A DNA stretch of 64,000 nucleotides from Leishmania martiniquensis (Eukaryota > Euglenozoa > Kinetoplastea > Trypanosomatida > Trypanosomatidae): assembly GCF_017916325.1 (NCBI RefSeq), contig NC_090166.1, forward strand, positions 1,116,228 through 1,180,227. The letters are read 5' to 3'. The notes below the pieces were generated by a model. The model was not told where the DNA came from. It worked only from the letters and a program-made list of their open reading frames with translations, and did not search any database. Below are positions 1-11,600 of this stretch, piece after piece. The translations under genes and the position numbers were made by a program. Each line of letters opens with the position of its first letter. The first letter of the stretch is position 1.

Positions 1-128
1 TGATTGGCGGTGCTGGCCGAGCTCATCTCAAACAGATTCTCCTCCTCGCCTGGGGCAATGATGGTGATCGCGGAGCGACGGCGATGCGTCTTGGACGGCG
101 CCTGAGTGAAGCTGGAGCGTCGCTCCAT
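1..128 (-). CDS. 5' end of an unidentified gene, cut by the left window edge
   Basis: The first 42 codons of a minus-strand gene are visible, starting at the ATG complementary to 126-128. The visible N-terminus begins MERRSSFTQAP, then has a basic stretch (KTHRRRS), a short hydrophobic stretch (AITIIAP) and an acidic stretch (GEEENLFE). No signal peptide or named domain is seen in this fragment. The start is supported by a pyrimidine tract and an AG about 36 nt upstream, with no ATG between the AG and this codon. The rest lies to the left of the window, so the product cannot be named. It is the most downstream gene of the transcription unit seen here, after the aldo-keto reductase gene. Confidence 0.7.
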   Translation of the reverse strand, partial: MERRSSFTQAPSKTHRRRSAITIIAPGEEENLFEMSSASTAN

Positions 129-163
129 CGCGGACCCCCTGCTTTCGCGCGCGTGTGTGTATG

Positions 164-195
164 CTGTGAGTGAGGCAACGGGGAAGGAAAAAGGC
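164..195 (-). promoter_or_regulatory. Predicted SL trans-splice acceptor for the left-edge gene
   Basis: On the minus strand a pyrimidine tract (about 179-195) is followed by the first AG at 164-165. This would give a 5' UTR of about 36 nt before the ATG at 128. Tract plus first AG is the established trypanosomatid pattern; the exact site is predicted. Confidence 0.55.
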
Positions 196-2123
196 ACCCT
201 CCTCAATTAGCGAACGCGGCAGAGCCCTCGTCAGCGGTCGAGTGGTAGCAACAGTCCGATGGTGTGCTGCGCCTCACCGATGCGCCTGCGGGCGGTGGGG
301 ACGTACACTCGTTGCCCCCCCAAGCCGGGCAAAAGTGTGAGGAGGCCACAGCAAAGGTGCGTATGTCAGTAACAGTGAATAGGCAATGAGAGAGAAGGCG
401 CGCACGAAACAGTAGCGCCACGTGCTCACTCCTCCACTCTACCCTCGCCTCGCTTCGCTTCCTCGCGGTCGAAGAGAGACAGAAATGACGCGCAACGCGC
501 TCCGGACGAGGCACTCGTCAGAAGATGCGAAGCGGAGGGTGGGGGTGGGGGAGAACACACACGCACGCAAAAAAGGAGAACGTCCGTGAGGAGGTGAGTG
601 GCAGAGCATACGCGTATGCTGACGGATCCCCTTTAAAGGAGTCCGCGGAGGGGGAGGGGAGGGAGGGGGAACGAAGGTGAGAACCCGCGACGTGACGGCG
701 AGAAAAAAGTGATGAAAAAAAAAGAGTGCGTGACACCCACGCGCACAGAGAAAATCCAACGAGGGACGCGAGAAGGATGGGAAGCGGCGGGGGCAGGGGA
801 GGAGCAGCTGAGGTGCAGCACCAGCTACGAGGGCGCAGAGTGAGGATGACGATGGGATGGGGCCGGGAACAGAAGGAAGAAGAAAACAGAAGCGACAGGT
901 GGCTTGACCAAGTCAGAGAGTGCGAGACGAACGCGTCTTCATACACCCCTTCCACCAGAAGTAGTGGTGAAGCTGTGAGCTGTCACACGCCCTCAAAGAA
1001 ACGGAAGACCGCGCGTCTATCTGCAAGGGACTCTCGCTCGCTCTCTTTTCAATATGCCCTCCCCCTCTTCCCGCTGCAGTGAGGCGCCTTTGCGCCAGCA
1101 GAATGGAAAGGAGAAAGCAGCAGAGAGGGAGCGAGAGCGGCACACCCCCTTTGACGGTGAGACTCTCAGTCGTCAGGGAGAAGCTGTCTGGCTGACACCA
1201 AGTGGCTTGGGGTGAGCGGGGCGGAGGGGTAAGAGAAGATGCACGAGGTAGGAAAGAGCGGTGTTTCTTATGTGTGAGGTACCAACGCAGCAGAAAATGG
1301 GATACGGTGCGCAGATGCTCTTGTACTGGTCGCCAATGTGGCGGTGGGTGTTGGTGAGGTGTGGCGCTCGTAAGAAGGGGGCCCAGGGAAGTGAGAGCCA
1401 AAGGGGACAGTGAAAGAGGGAAGATTAGGGGGGGCCTGGAGACGAGTGGCGGCATCACTGCGTGCTGAAAGTAACGGGCAGAGGCCTGCGGAGTGCTGGG
1501 GTAGTGGCCATCCGCTTTCTCGACGAACCAGTCCGCCCACAAAGCGCCTCCTACTATGAAACCTGGGCTGTGCGGCAAGAATGACGAGCTCCTCGCCTCC
1601 CCACCGTCCCCCCTCGTCCCTGACCGCCGTACGGAGGGTGTAGCGTCCTGAAGCCACCTCGTCAGCGGCTCATCCCGGGAAAGGGAGGAGCTCATGAAAG
1701 CGCTGCGCAGGCTGATGTCTACTTGCGTGTTCCGCAGCCACAAGAAGCGCGTCGCGAGGCAGCGAAAACGACCGCCCCACCAACGACACTTCTCACCGAC
1801 AACTGAAAAAAAGAGAAAGAGCGACGAGCGAAAGGCGGCACCCACACCGAGTCGGGTCATGTGCCCATTCGACGGATGCGCCTGCAGAAGCACGCGTTCG
1901 ATTCTGCACACAGAGGCACGATAGAATGCCCCCTTGTGATGCGGCCAGCTGAGCACAGGGACGGGTACACACACACACACATTCCATGTGTGTCTGCCAC
2001 ACACAGGTCACGTCTTTTGTTGTCGGCGGCCCATTTATTTTCAGCTTCGCTGAAGCGCCATGTGAGGGCTTAAGCGCATGGACATGCTCAGGGGGGGGGG
2101 GAAGGCAACAGCACAAAAAAATG

Positions 2124-2151
2124 ATATATATATATATATGTATATATATAT
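2124..2151. repeat. AT dinucleotide microsatellite
   Basis: Fourteen AT/GT steps in a row with one G interruption, lying about 100 nt past the reductase stop codon in its presumed 3' UTR. Confidence 0.9.
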
Positions 2152-2252
2152 CAAGAGGAGATGGAGACCGAGTCAGGTACCATCATCACAGAAGATGTGC
2201 AAGGGAGGGGGGAAGGGAGAAGGGGGAGAGAGGCATACCTGCTGCTCTCTTC

Positions 2253-3107
2253 TTAGAAATCTGCGTCTTCGGGGCTGGGGCCGTAGCGCGAGTCCTCGTT
2301 AAGAGCGTCGATCTTCTCCATGTCCTCCGCGCAGAGCTCGAAATCGAAGACCCTCATGTTCTCCTCGATACGCTCCTTGTGGATCGACTTGGGGATGGTG
2401 ATAAGATTGTTCTGGAGATTCCAGCGGAGGATCACCTGAGCAGCTGTCTTCTTGTACTTCTGGCCGATCTCCATGAGGACCTGGCTGGTGAGAAGGTGCC
2501 CCTGCCCGAGCGGCGACCAAGCCTCGACGAAAATGTGCTTGGACTCACAGAAGCGCCGCAACTCCAGCTGCGTGTTCAGCGGGTGCAACTCCACCTGGTT
2601 CACCATCGGTGCCACGGAACACATCGCCAGTACGTCCTCCAGGTGGCTGATGTTAAAGTTCGACACACCGATGGCCCGCACCTTCTTCTCCTTGTAGAGC
2701 TTCTCAAAGGCACGCCACGTGTCCAGGTACATCTTGCCATACTGTTCTATGAGGGCTTTGCCGCGTGGCCAATGAATGAGGTACAGGTCGATGTAGTCAA
2801 CGCCGAGCTTCTCTCGACTCTGCTCGAAGGCCGCGAGGGTGCTCTCGTAGCCCTGATCAGTATTCCAGAGCTTCGTCGTGATGAAGACCTCTTCGCGAGG
2901 CACGCCGGACGCACGGAGACCAGCGCCGACACTCTCCTCATTCTTGTAAATGGCGGCCGTGTCGATGTGACGATACCCGGCCTGCAACGCCCACTTAACA
3001 GCGTTCTCCGTCGCCTGGCCAGCTGGGGACTGCCACACCCCAAGGCCGAGGAGCGGCATCTTGACGCCGTTGTGTAGTGTAACCACGGCATTCGCAGCGC
3101 ACGCCAT
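2253..3107 (-). CDS. PGFS: Prostaglandin F2-alpha synthase (aldo-keto reductase)
   Basis: A 284-residue NADPH-dependent aldo-keto reductase of the type known in Leishmania and Trypanosoma as prostaglandin F2-alpha synthase. The family reduces prostaglandin H2 to PGF2-alpha and also accepts other aldehydes and ketones. The sequence shows the AKR signature [18 protein letters not shown] at 44-61. The expected catalytic tetrad is Asp49, Tyr54, Lys79 and His112. The cofactor-binding IPKS segment lies at 238-241. No signal peptide is seen, so a cytosolic enzyme is expected. The start is the only in-frame ATG near the conserved N-terminus (MACAANAV); upstream in-frame codons include no ATG. Length equals the 284 residues I recall for the Leishmania enzyme. 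It is the only gene here with a firm enzymatic assignment. The preferred physiological substrate cannot be read from sequence. Confidence 0.97.
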   Translation of the reverse strand: MACAANAVVTLHNGVKMPLLGLGVWQSPAGQATENAVKWALQAGYRHIDTAAIYKNEESVGAGLRASGVPREEVFITTKLWNTDQGYESTLAAFEQSREKLGVDYIDLYLIHWPRGKALIEQYGKMYLDTWRAFEKLYKEKKVRAIGVSNFNISHLEDVLAMCSVAPMVNQVELHPLNTQLELRRFCESKHIFVEAWSPLGQGHLLTSQVLMEIGQKYKKTAAQVILRWNLQNNLITIPKSIHKERIEENMRVFDFELCAEDMEKIDALNEDSRYGPSPEDADF

Positions 3108-3221
3108 TTTTGCTTTCTGTTTGGCGGGGGCTGACGTCGAATGGGTTGTAAAAGAGAACGAACAAAGCAAGGTGCTGCGTTTCCTAAGTACGTGGCAGAA
3201 TGAGTTGATGCACAGGTGTGC

Positions 3222-3303
3222 CTATGTATAAATGTGGCGTATGCAGCCCGTGAAAGAGGAGAGAGATGGGGTGGGGAGAGAATGGAGAGGGGAGGAAGGA
3301 GGG
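3222..3303 (-). promoter_or_regulatory. Predicted SL trans-splice acceptor for the aldo-keto reductase gene
   Basis: A long CT-rich tract on the minus strand (about 3250-3303) is followed by its first AG at 3222-3223. This gives a 5' UTR of about 114 nt before the ATG at 3107, with no ATG in between. Confidence 0.6.
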
Positions 3304-4487
3304 GCGGGATCAGCAGCGGATGGCGTCTGAAACGGAAAGCAGATGGTGAGGAGGGCAGGTAGCAGAGTGAGGCAGCCCGGGGATGCTCGCTCAATAGTCG
3401 ACCAGCGATGCTGCCCAAGACGACTTAGGGGAATCCTGCCATGGAGTCCACCTGCTCGGTTCGCGCCTCTGGCGGCGCTCGCTCGCTTCACCTGCGTATA
3501 CAATGCCCTTCCGGCCCTCGAGCGCGACTGACGCCTTCGAACCGATGAAGAGCGCCGGTGGCCCAGTCTACAGGGCGAGCGATAATGCACCGTAGATAGG
3601 TGCCTGCTGGCACGGAGCGTTGAATGCCCTTTCAAGCGAGACAGAGGCACACACACGCCAAGGGGTGTGTGGGCAACCGGCAGACACGTGCACAAAAGAG
3701 GAAACAGGCGTGAAACCCGACGAGGAGAGCGAGAGAGAGAGAGGGGGAAAAAGCAGGAGAGGGAAAGGGTTCAGACAGAAGAAGACCACAGGAACAATGG
3801 GGAGGGGTAGCAGACAACACACACACACGAACACACACGCCGGATGAGCAGAGAAGAGGAGTGGGCGCGCCTCGGCAGCAAGCGGAAAAAAAAACATAAA
3901 TTCTCAACTAAAACGAAAAATGATGACCTGCAAGATCGGCAGGGCACGCGAGAGGTGACACAGACGTGCTCAGGCGGGGCGGATGAGTAATGAGTCACTG
4001 AGTTCATCATGGGGCCATTCCTGAGTTCTCGTCGCCGAGATGCAGGGAAAGAAAAACAAAGAGGCAGCCACGCTTCTTGGACGCACACCAGCACAACTCT
4101 CTGTTGCTGTCTTTTGTTTCGCTCCCCTCTCGCCTCCGCAGATGGTTAGCGCTAACGCAGAGCGCGCCGCAGCCTGTGCCAGATGGCGGATACGATCGCG
4201 TTGGGTGACACGACGAGCGAAAAAAAAAGGTGACAGAAACACATATGAGGGCCGATCGCAGCGCTGCATGGACTGCCTTGCTGCGCATGTGCACAGGACT
4301 TTTTCTTAGACGCATTCGATTGACGATCGGAGCGAGATGTAGGCGACGGGAGGGAAGGGGCAGAGCCTACGGCAGATACCTCAAAAGTAACGGCGAAGGA
4401 AGCGCCAAGTCGCTGGGAGCATACAAGAGGGAGAGAGAGAGGAATCGGAAGGGCCGTATTCTAATGATACGAGGCGACAGCAAGCAG

Positions 4488-4520
4488 GTGTATGTGTGTG
4501 TGTGCGTGTGCGTGTGTGTC
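4488..4520. repeat. GT dinucleotide microsatellite
   Basis: An imperfect run of GT with occasional GC steps, in the presumed 3' UTR of the 932-residue-protein gene. Confidence 0.85.
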
Positions 4521-4818
4521 TGGCGGGGGAGGGAGACAAGAGAAGAGCACAGACAGCTCTCAACGATGAGCAACAGCATAAAGGCAGCATAGAGAGGGAA
4601 AGGTGTCGACGACGATGCCGCCTTCTCTTTCTCTCGATGGGCGCATCTGCTTTCATATGTGCGAGGGTGCAGGGCGGGGCGGGGGGAGAGAGGAGAGAGG
4701 GGGGAGGAAGGAAAGAGGTCTTTAGTGCCGCAGTGAAGGGATCAGGAAAGGCACAGGATGGGCGAGGGGGTTAGAAAGACGCGTACGTGCAGGCGTTCCA
4801 CAGAGAGAAACGAAAGGG

Positions 4819-4849
4819 ATATATATGTATATATATATGTGTGTGTGTG
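4819..4849. repeat. Compound AT/GT microsatellite
   Basis: An AT run with one GT interruption passes directly into a GT run. The same AT-then-GT arrangement occurs near 60486-60515. Confidence 0.85.
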
Positions 4850-5818
4850 CCTATGAGATGCACCACTGACAATGAGTGTCGCAGCGCGGCCTTTTCGGCG
4901 GCTGTCTTGTTTGGGCCGTCCAGAAGGTCAGACGAAGGGACTCGTGACGGCAACCGAAGGCAACGCTGAAGGGCACCCTGATATCCGCGGCGCTGGCCAC
5001 TGCACTCAAGGCGTGGCACACACGGCGACGAAGGAAGAAGTGTCCGCCTCACACCAGAGTACGGCGGAGGGCGCGAAAAAAAAACCAAGACGGCGAAGAG
5101 AAGCAGCCATCAACACAGACCTCATGAGACACGGTGGCATATAAGACCGCGCCCGCGCACCTCTGAGCACCTCGTTTCCACAGCCTTGCACTCTCGAGGC
5201 GCTGAGTACGAGATGATAAACACAGGGAAAGAGAAAGCGCGTGCGCGATGAGAGAGCTTCTCCAGCTGAGAGGGTCGAACTCCTTCCGCTTCTCGCCCCG
5301 TTGCCCCCTTTGCCTGGACCGATTTCGTTTCTTGGTGTGCCTCCCATCCTCCCACAACACCCGCAGGCGGTGGTTTGAGGTCCTGCAGAAGTCCGCGGGC
5401 GCTGGAGGAAAACGATGAACCACGGCTCTGGGCAGAGGGGCCGCCGCTGGGGCCCATCCCGCGAGCAATACAACGGCGCGACGGGCAGAGATGCACATGC
5501 GTATCAAAGGACAAGAAGAGGAGGGGTGGTGTGTGTGTGCGGGGTGGGGGAAGGTCTAGAGCAAGCGCCCGATGCCGACAGAGAGGGGCCGAAACAAAAA
5601 GCGGACACGGTGGGTGTGCCGCGAAGCGGTGGTGAGAGAGGAGCGCGGAAGGCTAACACCATCGCAGCGAGAGAGAGAGCGGAGGGCGAAACAGAAGGGG
5701 GAGGCGCGCCGCCGCGGCATCCCAGCCAGCTGCGCAAGCCGCTTTCACCGCTTTGCCAGCGGCGCTCACTGCGCCCCCCCCGGGGCAATCCATGCGAGGG
5801 GGGAGAATGGGTAGCCTG

Positions 5819-8617
5819 CTAGTGAGGCAAGAGTCCCCACACGGGTGACTTGACGCGAAGGATCTCGGACTCGGGGTCGAGGCCCAGCAGCTCGTGCACC
5901 GCCACGGTCGTCACCGTCTGCCGGTAAATGAAGCATGGGGACTCGCAAGTCGCCAGGGCAGCGCCTGAAGAGGGAGTCGTGCACGCGCAACTGCCTGCTG
6001 TGGTGGGTGGTGATATGAAGTCGGTGAGCTGCTCGTGCCAGTCGTCCTCTTTCGGCGGTGAGGGACACCGTTGCTGACAGCCGTGGCAGCGACGCAGATG
6101 AGCCGCTGCACGCGCACCACACCCAGTGGACCAGCCTGCATAGCCCCTCGGCAGCATTGTAGCCGCTAGTGGTGGCGGTGCGCAATAGTGAGCGACAGCA
6201 GGTCTGCTGTTGTATGCAACTGCGAGGCAAGTCGTTCGGAACGTGCTGCTGCCGCCTCTTCCGCCACCACCACTACCACCGCTGAACGGAAGCAAAGGGG
6301 CGGCATGCAGAGAAAACTGCCTTCCTTGCACCGCCACATCTTTGTCGGCCCCGCCTAGGCCAGAGAGCCTCTTCATACCAGACACAACATGTTCTAAGGC
6401 ACTGTGTCGTGACTGAGGCTCTGGACCGCACTCGCCATCGCCGCCCTCATCCGCATCCTCATCACTGCACGCCCTGCTTTGCCCCACCCCCTCCATGTTT
6501 TGGAAGTCGATGTCGGTGTCGTGCGCCGTCCTTTCGAGACAGACACATCTTGAAGAGTCGGTGGGAGAAATGCGCTGCTGGTGCTCGTCGTCATCGTCGC
6601 CGTCGACGTTGTCGTTCTTTTCCACCGCGCTGTCCCCGTCGTCGCTGCCGCCATCTCCACGAGTGCCGTCCTTTCTGTTGGGCAGCCAATCCTTGCCAGC
6701 CTCCATCATCCACTTACGCGCGTTCATCGTACCTTCACGGCCACGCGGGTAGCATTGGCAAGAGCCTGTCCTGGTTAACGCCTGAGAATCGCTGTTGCTG
6801 TTGTGGGCATCGCCATCACCATGCCGGCCGCTGCTGCCGAACAGACTGGACTGTCTTGTAAAGGCAGCCCCCACCTTGCTGGACTTGGGTGCCAGCTGCC
6901 CCGCCGACTCGAACGCGCGGCCGTCGACAGAGTTCCGCGCTGACATCCATTCGCCCTGCAGAAGTGCAGCGGCGACGTTGCGAGGGCCCGTTGCGACTCC
7001 GTCGCTTTGGCCCCTTTTGAGTCGCCCACGTTCCTCTTCCCCCGCCCCCCCCTCTTCCTCCCCCTCTTCGTCCGACGAGGAGCTGAACGCCACGGCAACC
7101 TCATCACGCATGCAGCCGTACAGGGAGTGGCCCGTGTCACGCCGCCGTGACGACTTCTCGGCATCACCCGCTCCGTCACCATTCTGATCACACTCAAAAA
7201 CGGGGAGGGGCCCTGCGGCGGAGCGAAAGAAGCTGTGATAGCCGCCACCTGCGACACTTTGACCGGCAGCACCCGTCTCCTGTTCTCCCCAGCAGTGGGA
7301 GCTCCCCGCGTCGCCACCATTGCCGGCTCCGTATATGGACGGTAACCTCATGGACTCCCTATTGAAGCCTTTGTCGGCGCTGCATATGCCGGTGCGGCAA
7401 CGCGTACTCATCGATGCACAGAAGAAGGACTGCAATGGTGACTGAGACGCGGTTAGAGAGCTGATAGCAGGCCGCATTGGAAGGGAGGCCTCGCCCATAG
7501 CCCGAGAGCTGTGCGGCGCGCGGAGAGGCGACGCATCGCCTGTGTGGCCGCTATTCAGGTTTGCGATGCTGCCACTTCGGAACTTCGAGGAGTCTCCCCA
7601 CGGGCTCGTTGTGGCGGGAACAGCCCCGCCCACGGTGCTAAGTCGGCTTCGCATCGGCTGCAAAGCATTGCAGCGGCCCACTGTGCCCCGGTAAGGATCG
7701 CTAAGCGGTCCAATGAGGAGCATCGGATGGAGGTGCTTGGGGTTAAGGCGTGGAGGCGCTATGCCCGCCATCGTTCGTTGCTGCTGCTGCTGCTGCTCGT
7801 TTCGTTGCTGCGCAAGCTTGCAGAGCCCACTGAATCGGAGCGAGGAAGCGTGGCTGCCTTCCATGCAGCACTGTGAGTCGCCGAAGACTGTGCTAGAGAC
7901 GGCGCTGCTGCCGCTCATCTGCCTTTGCGCCGCCTGAGGGCCGGCGCCCCGTCGGCGTGACATCTGCGACTGAAGTGCCCAGCTGCTACTCATCTCCATG
8001 GGCCCGCGGAGTTCTTCTGGCATGTGCGGCACGGCGCTGCCGCCACTGCTGCGGCTGGCAGCATCACGCGGATGGCGATGGGGCTCGCTGGAGGGATGCT
8101 TGAGAGGAGAAAGCGGTCCAACGAGGGCCAACGCTACTTCGCTGTTAATGCTCCACCCTGGAAAGAAGTACCCGCCGTCGCTCGTCTCGGTTTTCGGAGG
8201 AGCCCCGGATGCGCTGGCCCAGCTGGACTCGAGTACGTAATCTGTCAAGATCGGAGCGTCACCACCGTTGTTGGAGCCCACGTCCTGCCATCTTGATCCT
8301 CGCAGCGCAAGGGACGTGCTGCCACCTCGACAACGGAGTGGCGATAATGAGGGCTTCTTGTGATCGTCCTGCCGGCTCGCCTTCCGACTTGAGGCCTTTC
8401 GTGCGCACCAGGGGGCCGTCGTAGAGGTCTTCTTGACGTCAATGTCGTCCGTCCGTTGATTCGACGGCACCAGGGGGAGCTTGACTGGTGGACTTCTCGG
8501 TGCTCTGATTTTGCTCTTCGTTGGCCGCACCTCATCTCCGCTCTGAAGAGCGACAGGCGTAGTCATGAGGTAAGGCGACGCTGGCACCTCTATCGACGGT
8601 CTGGGCTTCGCCTGCAT
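5819..8617 (-). CDS. Hypothetical protein, 932 aa, with glutamine tract, acidic runs and Cys-rich C-terminal part
   Basis: Function not recognised. The start is the ATG at 8617 (MQAKPRPSIEV); the frame stays open one codon further only as GTG. The protein is Ser/Gly/Arg-rich and probably mostly disordered. Visible landmarks are a six-glutamine tract at 275-280 encoded by CAG/CAA, an acidic stretch near 511-530 (SSSSDEEGEEE), a second near 654-681 (DNVDGDDDDE), and a Cys/His-containing segment near 826-855 with a CHGC pair. The last 40 residues look more ordered (TVAVHELLGLDPESEIL) and end in RVKSPVWG at 921-928. The RVKSPxW string recurs near the C-terminus of the 822-residue protein. RQSSLFG in the middle resembles RQHTFG in two other neighbours. 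No membrane segment or signal peptide is seen. Confidence 0.9.
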   Translation of the reverse strand: MQAKPRPSIEVPASPYLMTTPVALQSGDEVRPTKSKIRAPRSPPVKLPLVPSNQRTDDIDVKKTSTTAPWCARKASSRKASRQDDHKKPSLSPLRCRGGSTSLALRGSRWQDVGSNNGGDAPILTDYVLESSWASASGAPPKTETSDGGYFFPGWSINSEVALALVGPLSPLKHPSSEPHRHPRDAASRSSGGSAVPHMPEELRGPMEMSSSWALQSQMSRRRGAGPQAAQRQMSGSSAVSSTVFGDSQCCMEGSHASSLRFSGLCKLAQQRNEQQQQQQRTMAGIAPPRLNPKHLHPMLLIGPLSDPYRGTVGRCNALQPMRSRLSTVGGAVPATTSPWGDSSKFRSGSIANLNSGHTGDASPLRAPHSSRAMGEASLPMRPAISSLTASQSPLQSFFCASMSTRCRTGICSADKGFNRESMRLPSIYGAGNGGDAGSSHCWGEQETGAAGQSVAGGGYHSFFRSAAGPLPVFECDQNGDGAGDAEKSSRRRDTGHSLYGCMRDEVAVAFSSSSDEEGEEEGGAGEEERGRLKRGQSDGVATGPRNVAAALLQGEWMSARNSVDGRAFESAGQLAPKSSKVGAAFTRQSSLFGSSGRHGDGDAHNSNSDSQALTRTGSCQCYPRGREGTMNARKWMMEAGKDWLPNRKDGTRGDGGSDDGDSAVEKNDNVDGDDDDEHQQRISPTDSSRCVCLERTAHDTDIDFQNMEGVGQSRACSDEDADEGGDGECGPEPQSRHSALEHVVSGMKRLSGLGGADKDVAVQGRQFSLHAAPLLPFSGGSGGGGRGGSSTFRTTCLAVAYNSRPAVAHYCAPPPLAATMLPRGYAGWSTGCGARAAAHLRRCHGCQQRCPSPPKEDDWHEQLTDFISPPTTAGSCACTTPSSGAALATCESPCFIYRQTVTTVAVHELLGLDPESEILRVKSPVWGLLPH
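7778..7795. repeat. CTG/CAG trinucleotide repeat inside a coding region
   Basis: Six triplets encode the glutamine tract of the 932-residue protein on the minus strand (five CAG and one CAA). The length is likely to vary between strains. Confidence 0.85.
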
Positions 8618-11600
8618 CACGCCCTCCCCCCGGCCTCTCAGCCTCTCAGCGACGATAGACGAGGAGGAGCCGTTTGAGCAGTCCGGCGAGGTACGCGCGG
8701 CTCCTCGTCTCTTCTTTTTGCGCTCGCGTCAGCCTCGAAGGCCTACAGGCGCCAACACACAGCCGTCACCGACGCAAAAACAAACAAAAAAAAACACAAA
8801 AAACTTCACGCTTGCCAAATAGTGACGGAAAGGAACCCCGCAAAGGCGCTGCAGTGGAGAGCCGAACGAATGCCACCGCGTCACACGAAGGGCGCGGGAG
8901 GGCCTCGAAGCGCACCACTCGAGGTGCACAGCGGGTGGCTGCGCTGTTGTGAGAGGCCAAGTAAACGTTAGGCAAAGAAAAAGAGCGAAAGGAGATCCCT
9001 TCCTTCCCTCGACCGCCTGCAGACGAGAGCGCGCGCACGCACGAAAATGCCCCCCCCCCGCGCCCGCCGCACGAGTGAAGCGCAGTGAATATATGTGGTC
9101 GTGCGTTGCTCAAGCGCCGAAGCAGCTGAAAAGCTCTGCGGACGTGAGCAGGGAAAGCGATGGATTGGGAAGAAGGCGACACTATCCAGTGTGCGCCAGT
9201 CAGGCGGGAGAAGGGAGGCGAGTGAGGTGGCGGATGCACACCACGTCGGAAGGTGCGTGACGGTGTATGTGTGTGGGGGGGGTGAGGAGGATATCAGGGA
9301 AGGGAGAGGGGAAGGACGCTACTCAAGGGGCCCGACACACAAGCGATGCACGGGAAGGAGATTCGGAATAAAAAATGAGAAGGGCCGACGTAAGCTGCAC
9401 ACACAGGCACCGCGCGTATCTGTACTGCATTCGCCGAGGCTACGCACAGTCTCCTGCGTGCGGAGAGGCTGGTGGTACGCTTCGGGCTGTGCTCCAACTG
9501 AGCTAAAATACTGGGTAGAGAGGAGGAGGAGGAAGACGGAGAGAAAAAAAAAGATGACCGAGGGAGGGAGGGGAGGGAAGACGGCAGACACAATGACAGG
9601 AAATGGAGCACGGGCAACCACAGAGAAAGAGGAGGCCGTAAGCACAGTCTTCTTTTTTTTCCTGTTAGCCCTTATGAGTTGCCGTTAGTCTGAGGCTTGA
9701 GCGAAACGAGAAGAGGATCGAGACGGAGACCTCTGTCGCACACTTTCACATCAAAATAGTCCACACAAAGGCGGTAGAAAATGCGCCGAGAGAGCGGAAG
9801 CGCACACAATGAGAGACTTAGAAAGAAGGGTGGGGAAAGACACATAGCGCGACGAGGCGTCGCACCAATGATGCCTACAGCACGGCGAGGTTACGAGGGG
9901 CAGAAAGAGAGAGTGAGCGGAGGGTCACCTGCATACCCCGTATGGGGGCCGTTCACAAGAGAAAAGACAGTAACACACACACACAAAGAGAGAAAGCATG
10001 AAGCGCGAGACTCGCAAAAGATTCGGATCACACAAGTAAAAAGAATGTCAAGAACAATCGACAGTGATGTTGAAACCACAGCGCGTAGCTGAAACGTGGG
10101 ACGAGTGAGACACCGAGGGCGGCAAAGTGGAGCAAGCAGTACACTCACACACAGGCAAGAGCTCACTATGACGTGATGCCGTAAGAGAGTGAGTGAGAGA
10201 GACACACACAGGTGTTCACAAGCACAACCGCTGCCAGCGGCAAAATCATAAGGTGCTGAGGAAGCGTTGAGGTTGGTGGATGAGTGAAAAGGATACGGGA
10301 GGAGCGGAAGAGCGGCGAAAAAAATATGAAAAATGGCTCAGGGATGAGGGAGGGGGGAGGGCGAGTCGGAGAAACGGTGGCCCGAAAAAACCCCTGGCCT
10401 CGTGGAGCAGTAGGGAAGTCCAGGTCACCAGGTGCGTTTGTGTGTGCGTGTAGGTGTGTCGGGGAGGGGGGAGCGCACTCACCGACGACCCACAAGCAAC
10501 AGCAAAGACCAACGTGGAAAGCGGCAGAGGAGGGGGTAGAGCGAGGGATGAGGGGAGGGGCGTGCAGGCGAACGAAACACGAACGCGACGACAGCACTAA
10601 TATGAGAGAAGCGCTGGCACACACGCTCCTTACACACGCCACCGCCGAGCGCAACGGTGAGGGGAAAGGGTGTGACGGAGGCGTCCACAGAAAGGCGTGA
10701 TGCTGAATGGAAAGGGCCCCCCCAAAATATATATAGAGAGAGAATAGGAAAGGCAGAGCGCACAGACACTGACGAGGGCGGTCTCCTCACACCTGTCCTG
10801 TAGCGGAGAGGGCGGCGCAACGTGCGGATGGTATGCGGAGGAAGGGGAAGGGAAAGCGCTGAGAGGGGGCGTTGATTCCGCTACACGCACGGGCCGGCCG
10901 AGAGTCCCACGGCCCACAGGCGCCTTCCGTCGCGAAGGTCCGCAGCGGTCACGTTTTTTTCTTTGCTTGCGTCCTTCACTTGGAAGGCAGTGTTCACCGC
11001 CAGAGGAGACACTGAAAAACGCTCCAAGAAGGCCTCCTCACCGCTAGACGTGTGCTCTCTCTTTCTATGCACATATGTGTGTGTGTTGAAGGGAGACGGA
11101 GGTGAATCAACGAAAGGGAGAAGGGGAGCGGAGGGGAGGGGAGGGTGACGGACGGGCCGCAGCAATGCGGTGCTGGGGGAAGAGGAGGAAGGGGAGGGGG
11201 GCTCATGGCCATGGACATGACGGAGTTGTTGTGGGTGCTTCACACGGCGTTGCCAGACAAGCGAGCGACGCAACAGAGTGTCCGGCTGGCGTCAAAACGG
11301 GAGAAAAAAGGATGACCCTCTCAGCCCACAGGGCGGGTGAACAACCCAGTGAGCGGCCGACCCCCATTCCCCGCGTGGCGTGTACAGGATCGACGGCTCA
11401 CCACGAATCGTATACCTCTGTAAGGCGTTTGCGCTCATGACAACAAAGGCGTTGACCCACATGCTCGTTCAGGTTGTCTTCATTGGGAAGGAGGAAGTCC
11501 ACTTCGCGCTCGTATAAATCGAAGAAAGCACCCCCTTCCAGCACAAAAAAAAAAGAGCGATTGCACATGCCGTTCTGAGGAGAGGGGAGGGCGAGGGTAT

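Larger units (their letters stand above)
129..2252. other. Intergenic region between the aldo-keto reductase gene and the left-edge gene
   Basis: This interval should hold the 3' UTR of the reductase transcript and the short 5' UTR of the next gene. It is mostly purine-rich low-complexity sequence on the plus strand. It contains a run of 11 G at 2091-2101 and an AT tract at 2124-2151. A minus-strand ATG frame at 913-1695 (260 codons) crosses it, but its second half is low complexity and no acceptor was identified, so it is not called a gene. Confidence 0.6.
3108..5818. other. Intergenic region upstream of the aldo-keto reductase gene
   Basis: About 2.7 kb holding the 3' UTR of the 932-residue-protein gene and the reductase 5' UTR. 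It has long AG-rich and AC-rich tracts, a GT tract near 4488-4520 and an AT/GT tract at 4819-4849. Frames on both strands are short or low complexity. No RNA gene was recognised. Confidence 0.6.

Noticed and set aside
913..1695. A 260-codon minus-strand ATG frame downstream of the aldo-keto reductase gene
   Set aside because: The first third has mixed composition, but the rest is low complexity, no acceptor was identified next to the ATG, and the interval is a normal size for UTRs.
1986..3077. A 363-codon plus-strand frame opposite the aldo-keto reductase gene
   Set aside because: It is the antisense shadow of a GC-rich coding region; the minus frame carries all aldo-keto reductase signatures.
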